DNA from: JACCZX01 sp963786295
GTDB lineage: Bacteria; Pseudomonadota; Gammaproteobacteria; Burkholderiales; Burkholderiaceae_F
Assembly (NCBI GenBank): GCA_963786295.1
Contig: CAWAYV010000006.1
Coordinates: 1 to 64,000 of the forward strand
Reading direction: 5' to 3'
DNA length: 64,000 nucleotides
Every line of letters begins with the position of its first letter. Position 1 is the first letter of the stretch. Under the pieces are notes generated by a model. The model was given only the letters and a program-made list of their open reading frames with translations, had not been told where the DNA came from and did not search any database. Made by a program: the position numbers and the translations under genes. Below, in pieces: positions 9,622 to 14,599 of the stretch.

Positions 9622-9646
9622 GCGCCGCCTCCGTTGAGTGGCCCAG

Positions 9647-9680
9647 GGCCCGGATCGCGCAAGCATCCGGGCCTTTTTGT
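9647..9680 (+). terminator. Rho-independent terminator
   Basis: A perfect 9-bp stem (GGCCCGGAT / ATCCGGGCC) with a 9-base loop, followed by TTTTTGTTTG. It ends the short transcript from the promoter at 9376, 38 bases before the boxA-like leader of the tRNA array. Confidence 0.9.
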
Positions 9681-9717
9681 TTGTTCAAGCGGCCGGCGCA
9701 ACGGCGCCGTGTCCGGA

Positions 9718-9729
9718 GTTCTTTAACAA
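9718..9729 (+). promoter_or_regulatory. rrn-type boxA antitermination element
   Basis: GTTCTTTAACAA closely matches the boxA of ribosomal RNA operons (consensus TGCTCTTTAACA), bound by the NusB/NusE complex to stop Rho acting on untranslated RNA. It sits 119 bases before the first tRNA-like sequence, where a long untranslated tRNA precursor would need it. No strong promoter was seen just upstream. Confidence 0.65.
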
Positions 9730-9750
9730 CTGGATAGCAACAACAGACTG

Positions 9751-9848
9751 GCCACCGGTGGCAGGTATGCGTACGCGCATGCATGTCGCCGGTGGCGAGG
9801 CTGACATTCGTCAGCCGCTTGCAAAGAATCGCAGGCTGCTGACGAATG
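9751..9848 (+). repeat. nested inverted repeats in the array leader
   Basis: Two hairpins follow boxA. GCCACCGG (9751-9758) pairs with CCGGTGGC (9789-9796). CATTCGTCAGC (9805-9815) pairs perfectly with GCTGACGAATG (9838-9848) over 11 bp. The second ends at the first base of the tRNA-Thr-like gene. They could be processing stems of the precursor; neither folds as a tRNA. Confidence 0.6.
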
Positions 9849-9924
9849 CGCCCTTCGAGCCAGATGCGACGGCGCTCGCCTTGTAAGCGAGAGAAGACCA
9901 GGTTGGATTCCGTGGGAAGGGCGC
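9848..9924 (+). tRNA. tRNA-Thr(TGT)-like, degenerate
   Basis: Acceptor GCGCCCT pairs with AGGGCGC (9918-9924). The anticodon stem is CTCGC/GCGAG with loop CTTGTAA and anticodon TGT at 9882-9884. The T arm is imperfect (TTGGATT loop, bulged stem), the D stem is weak and no full discriminator plus CCA is encoded. It may be non-functional. Confidence 0.55.
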
Positions 9925-9938
9925 CAACATTTTTCAAC

Positions 9939-10011
9939 ACCTCGTCCGGTGGACCCGGCGTTGCGGCTACGAACCGCGATAAATGGCGTTCGATTCGTCA
10001 ACGAGGTTCCA
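9939..10011 (+). tRNA. tRNA-Arg(ACG)
   Basis: Acceptor ACCTCGT/ACGAGGT, discriminator T and encoded CCA. Anticodon loop CTACGAA with ACG at 9969-9971. T arm TGGCG-TTCGATT-CGTCA. The D arm is shortened (CCGG-TGGAC-CCGG), which is unusual. Confidence 0.75.
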
Positions 10012-10017
10012 ATAATT

Positions 10018-10103
10018 CGGCGTTTGGCAGAGTAGCGATTGCAGCGGTCCGTAAAACCGTCGTCCATGCGACCTCCTTGGTGCGAGTCCAAGAGCGCCGA
10101 CCA
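10018..10103 (+). tRNA. tRNA-Tyr(GTA)
   Basis: Acceptor CGGCGTT/AGCGCCG (one G-U), discriminator A, CCA encoded. Anticodon GTA at 10051-10053 in loop CCGTAAA, so position 33 is C instead of the near-universal T. A long variable arm (GTC-CATGC-GAC) fits class II tRNA-Tyr. The T loop is TGCGAGT, without the canonical TTC. Confidence 0.85.
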
Positions 10104-10111
10104 AATTCGAT

Positions 10112-10185
10112 GCGGGTCTGGCCGAATGGCGAGGCTGCGGTCTTCCAAACCGATGACGCGAGTTCGATTCTCGCGACCCGCTCCA
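10112..10185 (+). tRNA. tRNA-Gly(TCC)
   Basis: Acceptor GCGGGTC/GACCCGC, discriminator T and CCA. Anticodon loop CTTCCAA with TCC at 10144-10146. T arm CGCGAG-TTCGATT-CTCGCG is canonical. Confidence 0.95.
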
Positions 10186-10194
10186 CTGCTTCAT

Positions 10195-10268
10195 AAGGGC
10201 GTAGTTCAACAGCAGAGCCTCGGTCTCCAAAACCGATGATGGGGATGCAACTTCCTCCGCCCTTGCCA
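10195..10268 (+). tRNA. tRNA-Trp(CCA)
   Basis: Acceptor AAGGGCG/CGCCCTT, discriminator G as expected for Trp, CCA encoded. Anticodon loop CTCCAAA with CCA at 10227-10229. T stem GGGGA/TCCTC but T loop TGCAACT, not TTC-type. Confidence 0.87.
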
Positions 10269-10272
10269 GCAT

Positions 10273-10347
10273 TGACCCGTGGCGTAATGGCAGCGCAGCG
10301 GTCTCTTAAACCGTCAGGTCTTGGTTCAAGTCCAAGCGGGTCAACCA
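10273..10347 (+). tRNA. tRNA-Lys(CTT)
   Basis: Acceptor TGACCCG/CGGGTCA, discriminator A, CCA encoded. Anticodon loop CTCTTAA with CTT at 10305-10307. T arm CTTGG-TTCAAGT-CCAAG is canonical. Confidence 0.96.
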
Positions 10348-10359
10348 GTTTCAGATCAA

Positions 10360-10430
10360 GCGATGAGCGCCGGGCCGCCCCAAGCTCATCGCGTGCCCCC
10401 GCGGGGGGCGGCTGCGTAGCAGCGGGGGCG
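10360..10430. repeat. GC-rich interspersed repeat (Burkholderiales-type), copy 1
   Basis: GCGATGAGC (10360-10368) pairs with GCTCATCGC (10384-10392) around CGGGCCGCCCCAA. A second GC-rich hairpin (GTGCCCCCGC ... GCGGGGGCGC) follows. The composition and order resemble short interspersed repeats common in intergenic regions of Burkholderiales genomes. Its 3' half recurs at 10496-10525. Confidence 0.6.
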
Positions 10431-10440
10431 CAACAACATT

Positions 10441-10495
10441 CCGCGATGGCCGACACGGCAAGGCAGCGCACTGTTAATGCGCTTGATAGTGGTTG
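10441..10495 (+). pseudogene. tRNA-Asn(GTT), 3' truncated
   Basis: TCCGCGA plus a D arm and a perfect anticodon arm GCGCA-CTGTTAA-TGCGC (anticodon GTT) read like tRNA-Asn. Where the T arm and 3' acceptor should follow, the sequence turns into the GC-rich repeat. No complementary CGCGGA-type 3' strand is present nearby, so the gene appears cut by the repeat. Confidence 0.65.
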
Positions 10496-10525
10496 GGGCG
10501 GCTGCGCAGCAGCCGGGGGCGCAAC
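10496..10525. repeat. GC-rich interspersed repeat, partial copy 2
   Basis: Nearly the same as 10406-10433 (GGCGGCTGCGCAGCAGC followed by GGGGGCGCAAC). It replaces the 3' half of the tRNA-Asn gene. Confidence 0.6.
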
Positions 10526-10639
10526 GATTTTCCTCCCGGGATGAAAACGCCACGGACGGCGCATTCCGGTTTCGCAGGCGAGGCCAGTCTGCGAAGCAGC
10601 GGTCCGGCGTCGCATGCGACGGCTGCAGGGCTTCGACAC
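10526..10639 (+). other. structured spacer in the tRNA array
   Basis: Contains a 7-bp hairpin (TTCGCAG ... CTGCGAA, 10570-10594) and GCAGC/GCTGC enclosing the palindrome CGTCGCATGCGACG. I could not fold a tRNA here. This is the position where a decayed tRNA, perhaps the missing tRNA-Cys, might be sought. Confidence 0.4.
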
Positions 10640-10715
10640 TGCCGTATAGCTCAGCATCCAGAGCGATCGCCCGATAAGCGATAGGTCCTTGGTGAGATTC
10701 CAAGTGCGGCAACCA
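10640..10715 (+). tRNA. tRNA-Ile(GAT)
   Basis: Acceptor TGCCGTA/TGCGGCA (one G-U), discriminator A, CCA encoded. Anticodon GAT at 10673-10675 in loop CCGATAA, so position 33 is C, not T. T stem CTTGG/CCAAG with the non-canonical loop TGAGATT. Confidence 0.86.
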
Positions 10716-10731
10716 ACATGCAGTGTAGTAG

Positions 10732-10807
10732 TAGGGTGTAGCTCAGCTGGAAGAGTGCCGGCGTCGGAAGCCGGAGGCCGCTGGATCGTGTCCAGCCACC
10801 CTGACCA
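10732..10807 (+). tRNA. tRNA-Pro(CGG)
   Basis: Acceptor TAGGGTG/CACCCTG (first pair T-G), discriminator A, CCA encoded. Anticodon arm CCGGC-GTCGGAA-GCCGG with CGG at 10765-10767. T loop ATCGTGT lacks the usual TTC. Confidence 0.87.
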
Positions 10808-10815
10808 ACAACGAT

Positions 10816-10891
10816 GGCGATTGTGGTGTAGTGGTCTGCATCGCGCGCTGTGAACGCGCTGGTCCCGGATCGAAACCGGGCGATCGCCCCA
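10816..10891 (+). tRNA. tRNA-His(GTG)
   Basis: Acceptor GGCGATT/GATCGCC (last pair T-G) with C at position 73, as expected for His, but only a partial encoded CCA and no G at -1 (T instead). Anticodon arm GCGCG-CTGTGAA-CGCGC, GTG at 10850-10852. T loop ATCGAAA. Confidence 0.85.
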
Positions 10892-10900
10892 TAGTTTCAC

Positions 10901-10980
10901 CCCCAACTGACGGGAATCTCGGGATACCTCGCTGTCTCAGAAACAGCGGCTTCTGCGTTCGAATCGCAGGTTGGGGACCA
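10901..10980 (+). tRNA. tRNA-Leu(CAG) with short variable loop
   Basis: Acceptor CCCCAAC/GTTGGGG, discriminator A, CCA encoded. Anticodon arm GCTGT-CTCAGAA-ACAGC, CAG at 10938-10940. T arm CTGCG-TTCGAAT-CGCAG. The variable loop is only about 5 bases although bacterial tRNA-Leu is class II; the D region is instead enlarged. Confidence 0.85.
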
Positions 10981-10988
10981 AATTTCGC

Positions 10989-11060
10989 GGGGATCGCGCA
11001 AGAGCGCAGCATTGCCTTGCAAGCATCGCAAGCCGGGAGCGTTACCCGGGTTCTCCACCA
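10989..11060 (+). tRNA. tRNA-Ala(TGC), degenerate
   Basis: Acceptor GGGGATC/GTTCTCC with a T-T mismatch and a G-T pair, discriminator A, CCA encoded. Anticodon TGC at 11018-11020 in loop CTTGCAA, but the anticodon stem pairs only three of five positions. T arm CCGGG-AGCGTTA-CCCGG. Confidence 0.65.
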
Positions 11061-11065
11061 AACAT

Positions 11066-11141
11066 TGCAGGCGTGAGGGCTGGCGTCCTCGGCGGTTTCA
11101 TAAGCCGCACTCGCTCGGTTCGATCCCGAGGCCTGCAACCA
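11066..11141 (+). tRNA. tRNA-Met(CAT)
   Basis: Acceptor TGCAGGC/GCCTGCA, discriminator A, CCA encoded. Anticodon loop TTCATAA with CAT at 11099-11101. T arm CTCGG-TTCGATC-CCGAG. The stem lacks the three G-C pairs of initiator tRNA, so it is elongator-like; a lysidine-modified tRNA-Ile cannot be excluded. Confidence 0.88.
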
Positions 11142-11175
11142 CTCCATATTCCGGCCACTTCTTTTCCGTCTTTCG

Positions 11176-11241
11176 CGTGTGGAATTTTCCGGTTGTAACG
11201 GTTCGATCGTGCAATCACGATGCATGCGGTCACTCCACACG
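11176..11241 (+). ncRNA. tRNA-like structured element
   Basis: CGTGTGGA (11176-11183) pairs over 8 bp with TCCACACG (11234-11241), an acceptor-like closing stem of tRNA size (66 bases). Inside is a hairpin ATCGTG/CACGAT. No proper anticodon arm or CCA is present. It could be a decayed tRNA or a processing structure ahead of the embedded protein gene. Confidence 0.4.
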
Positions 11242-11259
11242 AATACAGAGGAGCCGGTC

Positions 11260-11625
11260 ATGCACAAAGCAGGATGGAAACAACTAGGCGTTACTTTCCC
11301 TAGAGCCGCATCCGCGCTAGCAGTTGCAACGATGCTGGCCTGTAGCGGCGGTAGCGGTTTGGCTGAGGAATTACGAGTCGAGCAATCGACGGTAGAAACG
11401 CGCGTCGGTACCGGCAAGTGGGCCGAGCTCGAAAAGACGTTCTGGATGTGCGATCACGCCGCAACCAAGGGCATGGTCGACGTTAGCCAGGCAGCTCTAT
11501 GTGGTGCCGTCACCGACGAACTGAGACGAGAGAAGTTTGATGGCAACTTTGAAAAGCTGCTCACGTGGTGGCGACTGAATAAAGCCGCGGAGCATCAAAA
11601 GTTGGATCAGGCTCACATCGCTTAG
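11260..11625 (+). CDS. small predicted lipoprotein inside the tRNA array
   Basis: A 121-residue protein from ATG 11260, preceded by AGAGGAG at a suitable distance. The N terminus MHKAGWKQLGVTFPRAAS is followed by a hydrophobic stretch ending in MLACSGG, a plausible lipobox with Cys31, so it is probably a membrane-anchored lipoprotein. The mature part has two further cysteines (MCDHA and ALCGA), is rich in charged helices and matches no family I know. It splits the array: 14 tRNA-like genes lie before it and 6 after it. A hairpin without a T run follows at 11680. Confidence 0.7.
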   Translation: MHKAGWKQLGVTFPRAASALAVATMLACSGGSGLAEELRVEQSTVETRVGTGKWAELEKTFWMCDHAATKGMVDVSQAALCGAVTDELRREKFDGNFEKLLTWWRLNKAAEHQKLDQAHIA

Positions 11626-11679
11626 TTTGATAGGCAGCGGATAAGTATCGCGACCTGATCGGGCGCCGCGCACCGAAGC

Positions 11680-11702
11680 GAACGCCGCCGTTGGCGGCGT
11701 TC
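11680..11702 (+). terminator. hairpin after the embedded gene, weak terminator
   Basis: A perfect 10-bp stem GAACGCCGCC/GGCGGCGTTC with a 3-base loop. There is no U tract, so it may attenuate, stabilise the 3' end or guide processing rather than terminate fully. Confidence 0.5.
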
Positions 11703-11719
11703 GACTATCTACGAGTTAT

Positions 11720-11815
11720 GGAAGCGCAAACCGATTGGCGACGGTGCCCGCCTTGAAAGCGGCGTGAGCTGCGGCAACGCGGCCTTGGGCGTTCGACTCG
11801 ACCCCGCTTCCGCCA
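11720..11815 (+). tRNA. tRNA-Ser(TGA)
   Basis: Acceptor GGAAGCG/CGCTTCC, discriminator G, CCA encoded. Anticodon loop CTTGAAA with TGA at 11754-11756. A long variable arm (GCTGCG-GCAA-CGCGGC) marks it as class II, right for Ser. T loop TTCGACT. Confidence 0.92.
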
Positions 11816-11819
11816 CGAT

Positions 11820-11894
11820 GAACCGCTTGACTTCTGGTGAGGTCCCCAGACTTTCAATCTGGTCAGACGGGTTCGATCCCCGTGCGGTTTGCCA
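11820..11894 (+). tRNA. tRNA-Glu(TTC)
   Basis: Acceptor GAACCGC/GCGGTTT (G-T first pair), discriminator G, CCA encoded. Anticodon arm CCAGA-CTTTCAA-TCTGG with TTC at 11853-11855. T arm ACGGG-TTCGATC-CCCGT. Confidence 0.93.
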
Positions 11895-11899
11895 AATGA

Positions 11900-11976
11900 C
11901 GCGGCGTCGCCAAGTGGCCTAAGGCACCTGGCTCTGAACCAGGCATTCGTAGGTTCGACTCCTACCGCCGCTGCCA
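11900..11976 (+). tRNA. tRNA-Gln(CTG)
   Basis: Acceptor pairs over positions 2-7 (GCGGCG/CGCCGC); the first pair is mismatched, and tRNA-Gln characteristically has a weak first pair. Discriminator G, CCA encoded. Anticodon arm CCTGG-CTCTGAA-CCAGG, CTG at 11934-11936. T arm GTAGG-TTCGACT-CCTAC. Confidence 0.93.
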
Positions 11977-11995
11977 GATTTTCCTTCGCACATTT

Positions 11996-12071
11996 GCATC
12001 CCAAGCTGACCAGGTGGCAGCGCCGGTTTGAAGCACCGGAGGGTGTGGCTCGATACCACAGGGATGCACCA
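11996..12071 (+). tRNA. tRNA-Phe(GAA)
   Basis: Acceptor GCATCCC/GGGATGC, discriminator A, CCA encoded. D stem GCTG/CAGC. Anticodon arm CCGGT-TTGAAGC-ACCGG with GAA at 12030-12032. T arm TGTGG-CTCGATA-CCACA, with C instead of T at the first loop position. Confidence 0.9.
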
Positions 12072-12076
12072 AACAC

Positions 12077-12151
12077 GGCGCATTGACGTAGACGGATGCG
12101 TACCCGGCTGTCGACCGGAGGAGAGCGGATCAATACCGCTATGCGCCGCCA
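12077..12151 (+). tRNA. tRNA-Asp(GTC)
   Basis: Acceptor GGCGCAT/ATGCGCC, discriminator G as expected for Asp, CCA encoded. Anticodon loop CTGTCGA with GTC at 12110-12112 on a 4-bp stem. T arm AGCGG-ATCAATA-CCGCT has a non-canonical loop. Confidence 0.87.
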
Positions 12152-12155
12152 GTTT

Positions 12156-12232
12156 GCTCGCTTAGCTCAGTTGGGAGAGCGCCTGCCTTACAAGCAGGAG
12201 GCCGCTGGATCGAAACCTAGCAGCGAGCACCA
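12156..12232 (+). tRNA. tRNA-Val(TAC)
   Basis: Acceptor GCTCGCT/AGCGAGC, discriminator A, CCA encoded. Anticodon arm CCTGC-CTTACAA-GCAGG with TAC at 12189-12191. The T loop is 7-8 bases starting ATCGAAA. It is the last tRNA, 31 bases before the rtcB start. Confidence 0.9.
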
Positions 12233-12263
12233 CCGCATTGCATACTTACCGATGGAGAACATC

Positions 12264-13472
12264 ATGGATCTCAACGCATTGAACAACGTCCGCGCCTGGA
12301 CGAACGGCGTGGAGGTCGAATACGAGGCGGTCGCGCAGGTGAAGAACATCGCATCGCTGCCGATCGTCGCGGGACACGTCGCGATCATGCCGGACGTGCA
12401 TCTCGGGAAGGGCGCGACGGTGGGTTCGGTGATTCCGACCCGCGGCGCGATCATTCCGGCGGCCGTCGGCGTCGACATCGGCTGCGGTATGTGCGCAGTG
12501 CGCACAGTGTTGACTGCGAACGATTTGCCGGATTCTCTCGGCAAGATTCGTTCGGCGATCGAAGCGCGCGTTCCCGTCGGATTTTCCGCGCACGACAAGC
12601 CGGTCAGCACGCACAGCGATGGCCTGTTCGGCATTGCGTTGAAGCGCAAGGGCGACGACCTGTACGACCGGTACCAGCGCCTGCGCATCATGGATCGCGT
12701 CGGCAAGTTCGATCACAAGCGCGTCTGGAATCAGGTCGGCACGCTCGGCGGCGGCAACCACTTCGTCGAGCTCTGCCTCGACGAATCGGACGCCGTATGG
12801 ATCATGCTGCACTCGGGTTCGCGCAACGTCGGCAAGACGATCGGCGAAACCGCGATCGGCATGGCGCGCGAGATGGCCGTCAAGCACCACCGCCATCTGC
12901 CGGATCGCGATCTGGCGTGGCTCGACGAAGGCTCGCCGGAGTTCGACGAGTATGTCGAAGGGCTGCGCTGGTCACAGGACTATGCGGCGCACAACCGCAA
13001 CCTGATGCTGCACGCGGTGCTGAAGTCGTTGCGTGAGGAGTTCGGGCGCGAGATCGGCACGAGCGAGCACGCAGTCAACTGCCACCACAACTACAGCTCG
13101 CTCGAGGAACACTTCGGCGAGCAGGTGTGGATCACGCGCAAGGGTGCGGTGTCGGCACGCGCCGGTGAGCTCGGCATCATTCCGGGCAGCATGGGTGCGC
13201 GTTCGTTCATCGTGCGCGGTAAGGGCAACGCAGACGCGTATCACTCGTGCTCGCACGGGGCAGGGCGTCGCCTGTCGCGCAACGCGGCCAAGCGTCAGTT
13301 CACGCTCGACGATCTGCGCAAGCAGACCGAAGGCGTCGAATGCCGCAAGGACGCGGGCGTGCTCGACGAAATCCCGGGCGCGTACAAGGACATCGACGCG
13401 GTGATGGCCGCGCAGGCCGATCTGGTCGAAGTCGTGCACACGCTGAAGCAGATCATGTGCATCAAGGGTTAA
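12264..13472 (+). CDS. rtcB: RtcB 3'-5' RNA ligase
   Basis: A 402-residue RtcB, close to the family length (about 408). It joins RNA 2',3'-cyclic phosphate or 3'-phosphate ends to 5'-OH ends using GTP and Mn2+, repairing tRNAs cut by nucleases. Metal ligands are visible in VGVDIGCGM (Asp71, Cys74), GGGNHFVEL, LHSGSRN and NCHHNY. The GMP-accepting His is in SCSHGAGR (about 331). The ATG at 12264 follows GGAGA by 6 bases; the frame extends upstream through the tRNA-Val gene, but that part is not coding. Position directly after a 19-isotype tRNA array suggests those tRNAs are its substrates or that both answer the same stress (inference). No archease or RtcA gene is adjacent. Confidence 0.96.
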   Translation: MDLNALNNVRAWTNGVEVEYEAVAQVKNIASLPIVAGHVAIMPDVHLGKGATVGSVIPTRGAIIPAAVGVDIGCGMCAVRTVLTANDLPDSLGKIRSAIEARVPVGFSAHDKPVSTHSDGLFGIALKRKGDDLYDRYQRLRIMDRVGKFDHKRVWNQVGTLGGGNHFVELCLDESDAVWIMLHSGSRNVGKTIGETAIGMAREMAVKHHRHLPDRDLAWLDEGSPEFDEYVEGLRWSQDYAAHNRNLMLHAVLKSLREEFGREIGTSEHAVNCHHNYSSLEEHFGEQVWITRKGAVSARAGELGIIPGSMGARSFIVRGKGNADAYHSCSHGAGRRLSRNAAKRQFTLDDLRKQTEGVECRKDAGVLDEIPGAYKDIDAVMAAQADLVEVVHTLKQIMCIKG

Positions 13473-13648
13473 CTCTAAGTGTGAATATTTAGCAGCGCCC
13501 GACCAGAACAGTCAGCGGCGCCGACCCTAAAGTCGTTTTACCTTGCAGCCTGCTTCGTTTCAAACGTAAGAATTCTCGCGGTCATCGGAAATAAGTGCGT
13601 TGCGAGCGTTCTTCACTATGGCATCCAATCGACTGTAAGGGCATTGCG

Positions 13649-13873
13649 ATGACGCAGACATATGACGGCTTAAGAGCGACTCGGATATTGGATCCCCGCT
13701 TCAGGTATACGCCTGCGGCGGCCACGAACATCGCGGCAACGTGGAAGCGCTTCGGATTCGATCCACACGCAAACGAACAACGCCGTAAGCGTGCAATGAG
13801 CGAGCTGGCGATGTCATCGAACGATTCGTTCGATGCGCCGGCGACGCCCAGACTGACCGTTGTAAACGGTTAA
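13649..13873 (+). CDS. small protein of unknown function
   Basis: A 74-residue frame from ATG 13649 (MTQTYDGLRATRILDPRFRY), preceded by TAAGGGCATTGCG, a weak Shine-Dalgarno. The sequence is basic in the middle (EQRRKRAMSEL) and unstructured at the end. I recognise no family. The arrangement downstream of rtcB with a 176-base gap and its own leader suggests a separate transcript. A short hairpin follows at 13897. Confidence 0.5.
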   Translation: MTQTYDGLRATRILDPRFRYTPAAATNIAATWKRFGFDPHANEQRRKRAMSELAMSSNDSFDAPATPRLTVVNG

Positions 13874-13896
13874 GGCCGTTCAGTTCGTATCTCTTT

Positions 13897-13915
13897 GATC
13901 CGTCCTTGACGGATC
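13897..13915 (+). terminator. short hairpin after the 74-residue gene
   Basis: GATCCGTC-CTT-GACGGATC, a perfect 8-bp stem with no T run. A weak terminator or an RNA-stabilising 3' end. Confidence 0.35.
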
Positions 13916-14002
13916 CACCTAATTCTCTCGGCAAGCTGCCGTCAGCGGGCCAGCCTCGTGAGTGCTGCCTGGTGCGCGCGCCCGTCCCGTACGTCGGCGG
14001 TG

Positions 14003-14137
14003 ATGGAAGACAACCCGATTGCGCTGCGAATGAAGGAGCTGGAAACGCTGGAAAAGGTCACCGAGAAGATCGACAAGATCAGCGTGTACGGTGGTCTCGA
14101 CAGCGTGCTGAAGGATCTGGTGAAGATCCGCGCGTAG
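14003..14137 (+). pseudogene. C-terminal remnant resembling an SPFH (band 7) protein
   Basis: The 44-codon frame starts MEDNPIALRMKELETLEKV and ends SVLKDLVKIRA, like the C-terminal end of a stomatin/prohibitin-type (SPFH) membrane protein as I remember the family. The N-terminal membrane anchor and SPFH domain are absent, so only the tail of a gene remains. Its last 33 coding bases are repeated perfectly at 15649-15681, just before a good terminator, as if a 1.5 kb segment had been inserted near the end of the gene. Confidence 0.45.
14103..14135 (+). repeat. 33-bp direct repeat, left copy
   Basis: Identical over 33 bases to 15649-15681 (offset 1546). It lies at the very 3' end of a coding fragment, a typical place for site-specific insertion. 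Confidence 0.95.
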
Positions 14138-14159
14138 TTTAGAAAGAAAGTTTCGCAAT

Positions 14160-14226
14160 CTCCTCGTCCGCCGCTGTATCTGGCGGCGAGGAGTCGTTGC
14201 GGGTGTTAAGGCTCATCAGTGAGCCT
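14160..14226. terminator. two hairpins between converging genes
   Basis: CTCCTCG ... CGAGGAG (14160-14193, with inner CCGCC/GGCGG) and AGGCTCA-TCAG-TGAGCCT (14209-14226). The second lies directly after the stop of the minus-strand gene at 14228. Neither has a clear T tract. Confidence 0.4.
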
Positions 14227-14227
14227 C

Positions 14228-14521
14228 TCACTGCTTCGTATCGCGTTGCGAACGTAGGGCACTTTCGACTGTCGCGGACTCGTCACGAGGACTCGACGCG
14301 CCAGTCGTGCTTTTGCTTTTGCTCTCGCGCGCAGCCGCGAGCTTAGTCTCGCTGTCCGACGCCTTGCGCTTCCCAAGTTGTAATGATGGTGTTGCACCCA
14401 ATACTTCGTACGTGAATGGACTATGGGCTGGCTCCAGCGAAGGTCGTTTATCGACAGTTTGAGCGCTCGCGCCAAGTGCCATCAATGCCAACATGCCTGC
14501 AGTAATGATTCGATAACGCAT
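14228..14521 (-). CDS. small exported protein of unknown function
   Basis: 97 residues with a clear signal peptide (MRYRIITAGMLALMALGASA, cleavage after ASA). The mature part is hydrophilic, rich in Ser, Lys and Glu and probably disordered. A GAGAGGAG-like Shine-Dalgarno precedes the ATG at 14521. No family is recognised. It is divergent from the AraC regulator and lies inside the segment bracketed by the 33-bp repeats. Confidence 0.6.
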   Translation of the reverse strand: MRYRIITAGMLALMALGASAQTVDKRPSLEPAHSPFTYEVLGATPSLQLGKRKASDSETKLAAARESKSKSTTGASSPRDESATVESALRSQRDTKQ

Positions 14522-14599
14522 GATTCAACTCCTCTCAGTTAGTCGCTGCAATCGGAATTGACGCAGCGATGAGGCGCACAGTGCGCTATCCTCTATGGA

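Noticed and set aside
9805..9848. 11-bp hairpin as a further tRNA of the array
   Set aside because: The loop lacks an anticodon arm and T arm; only a simple stem-loop is present.
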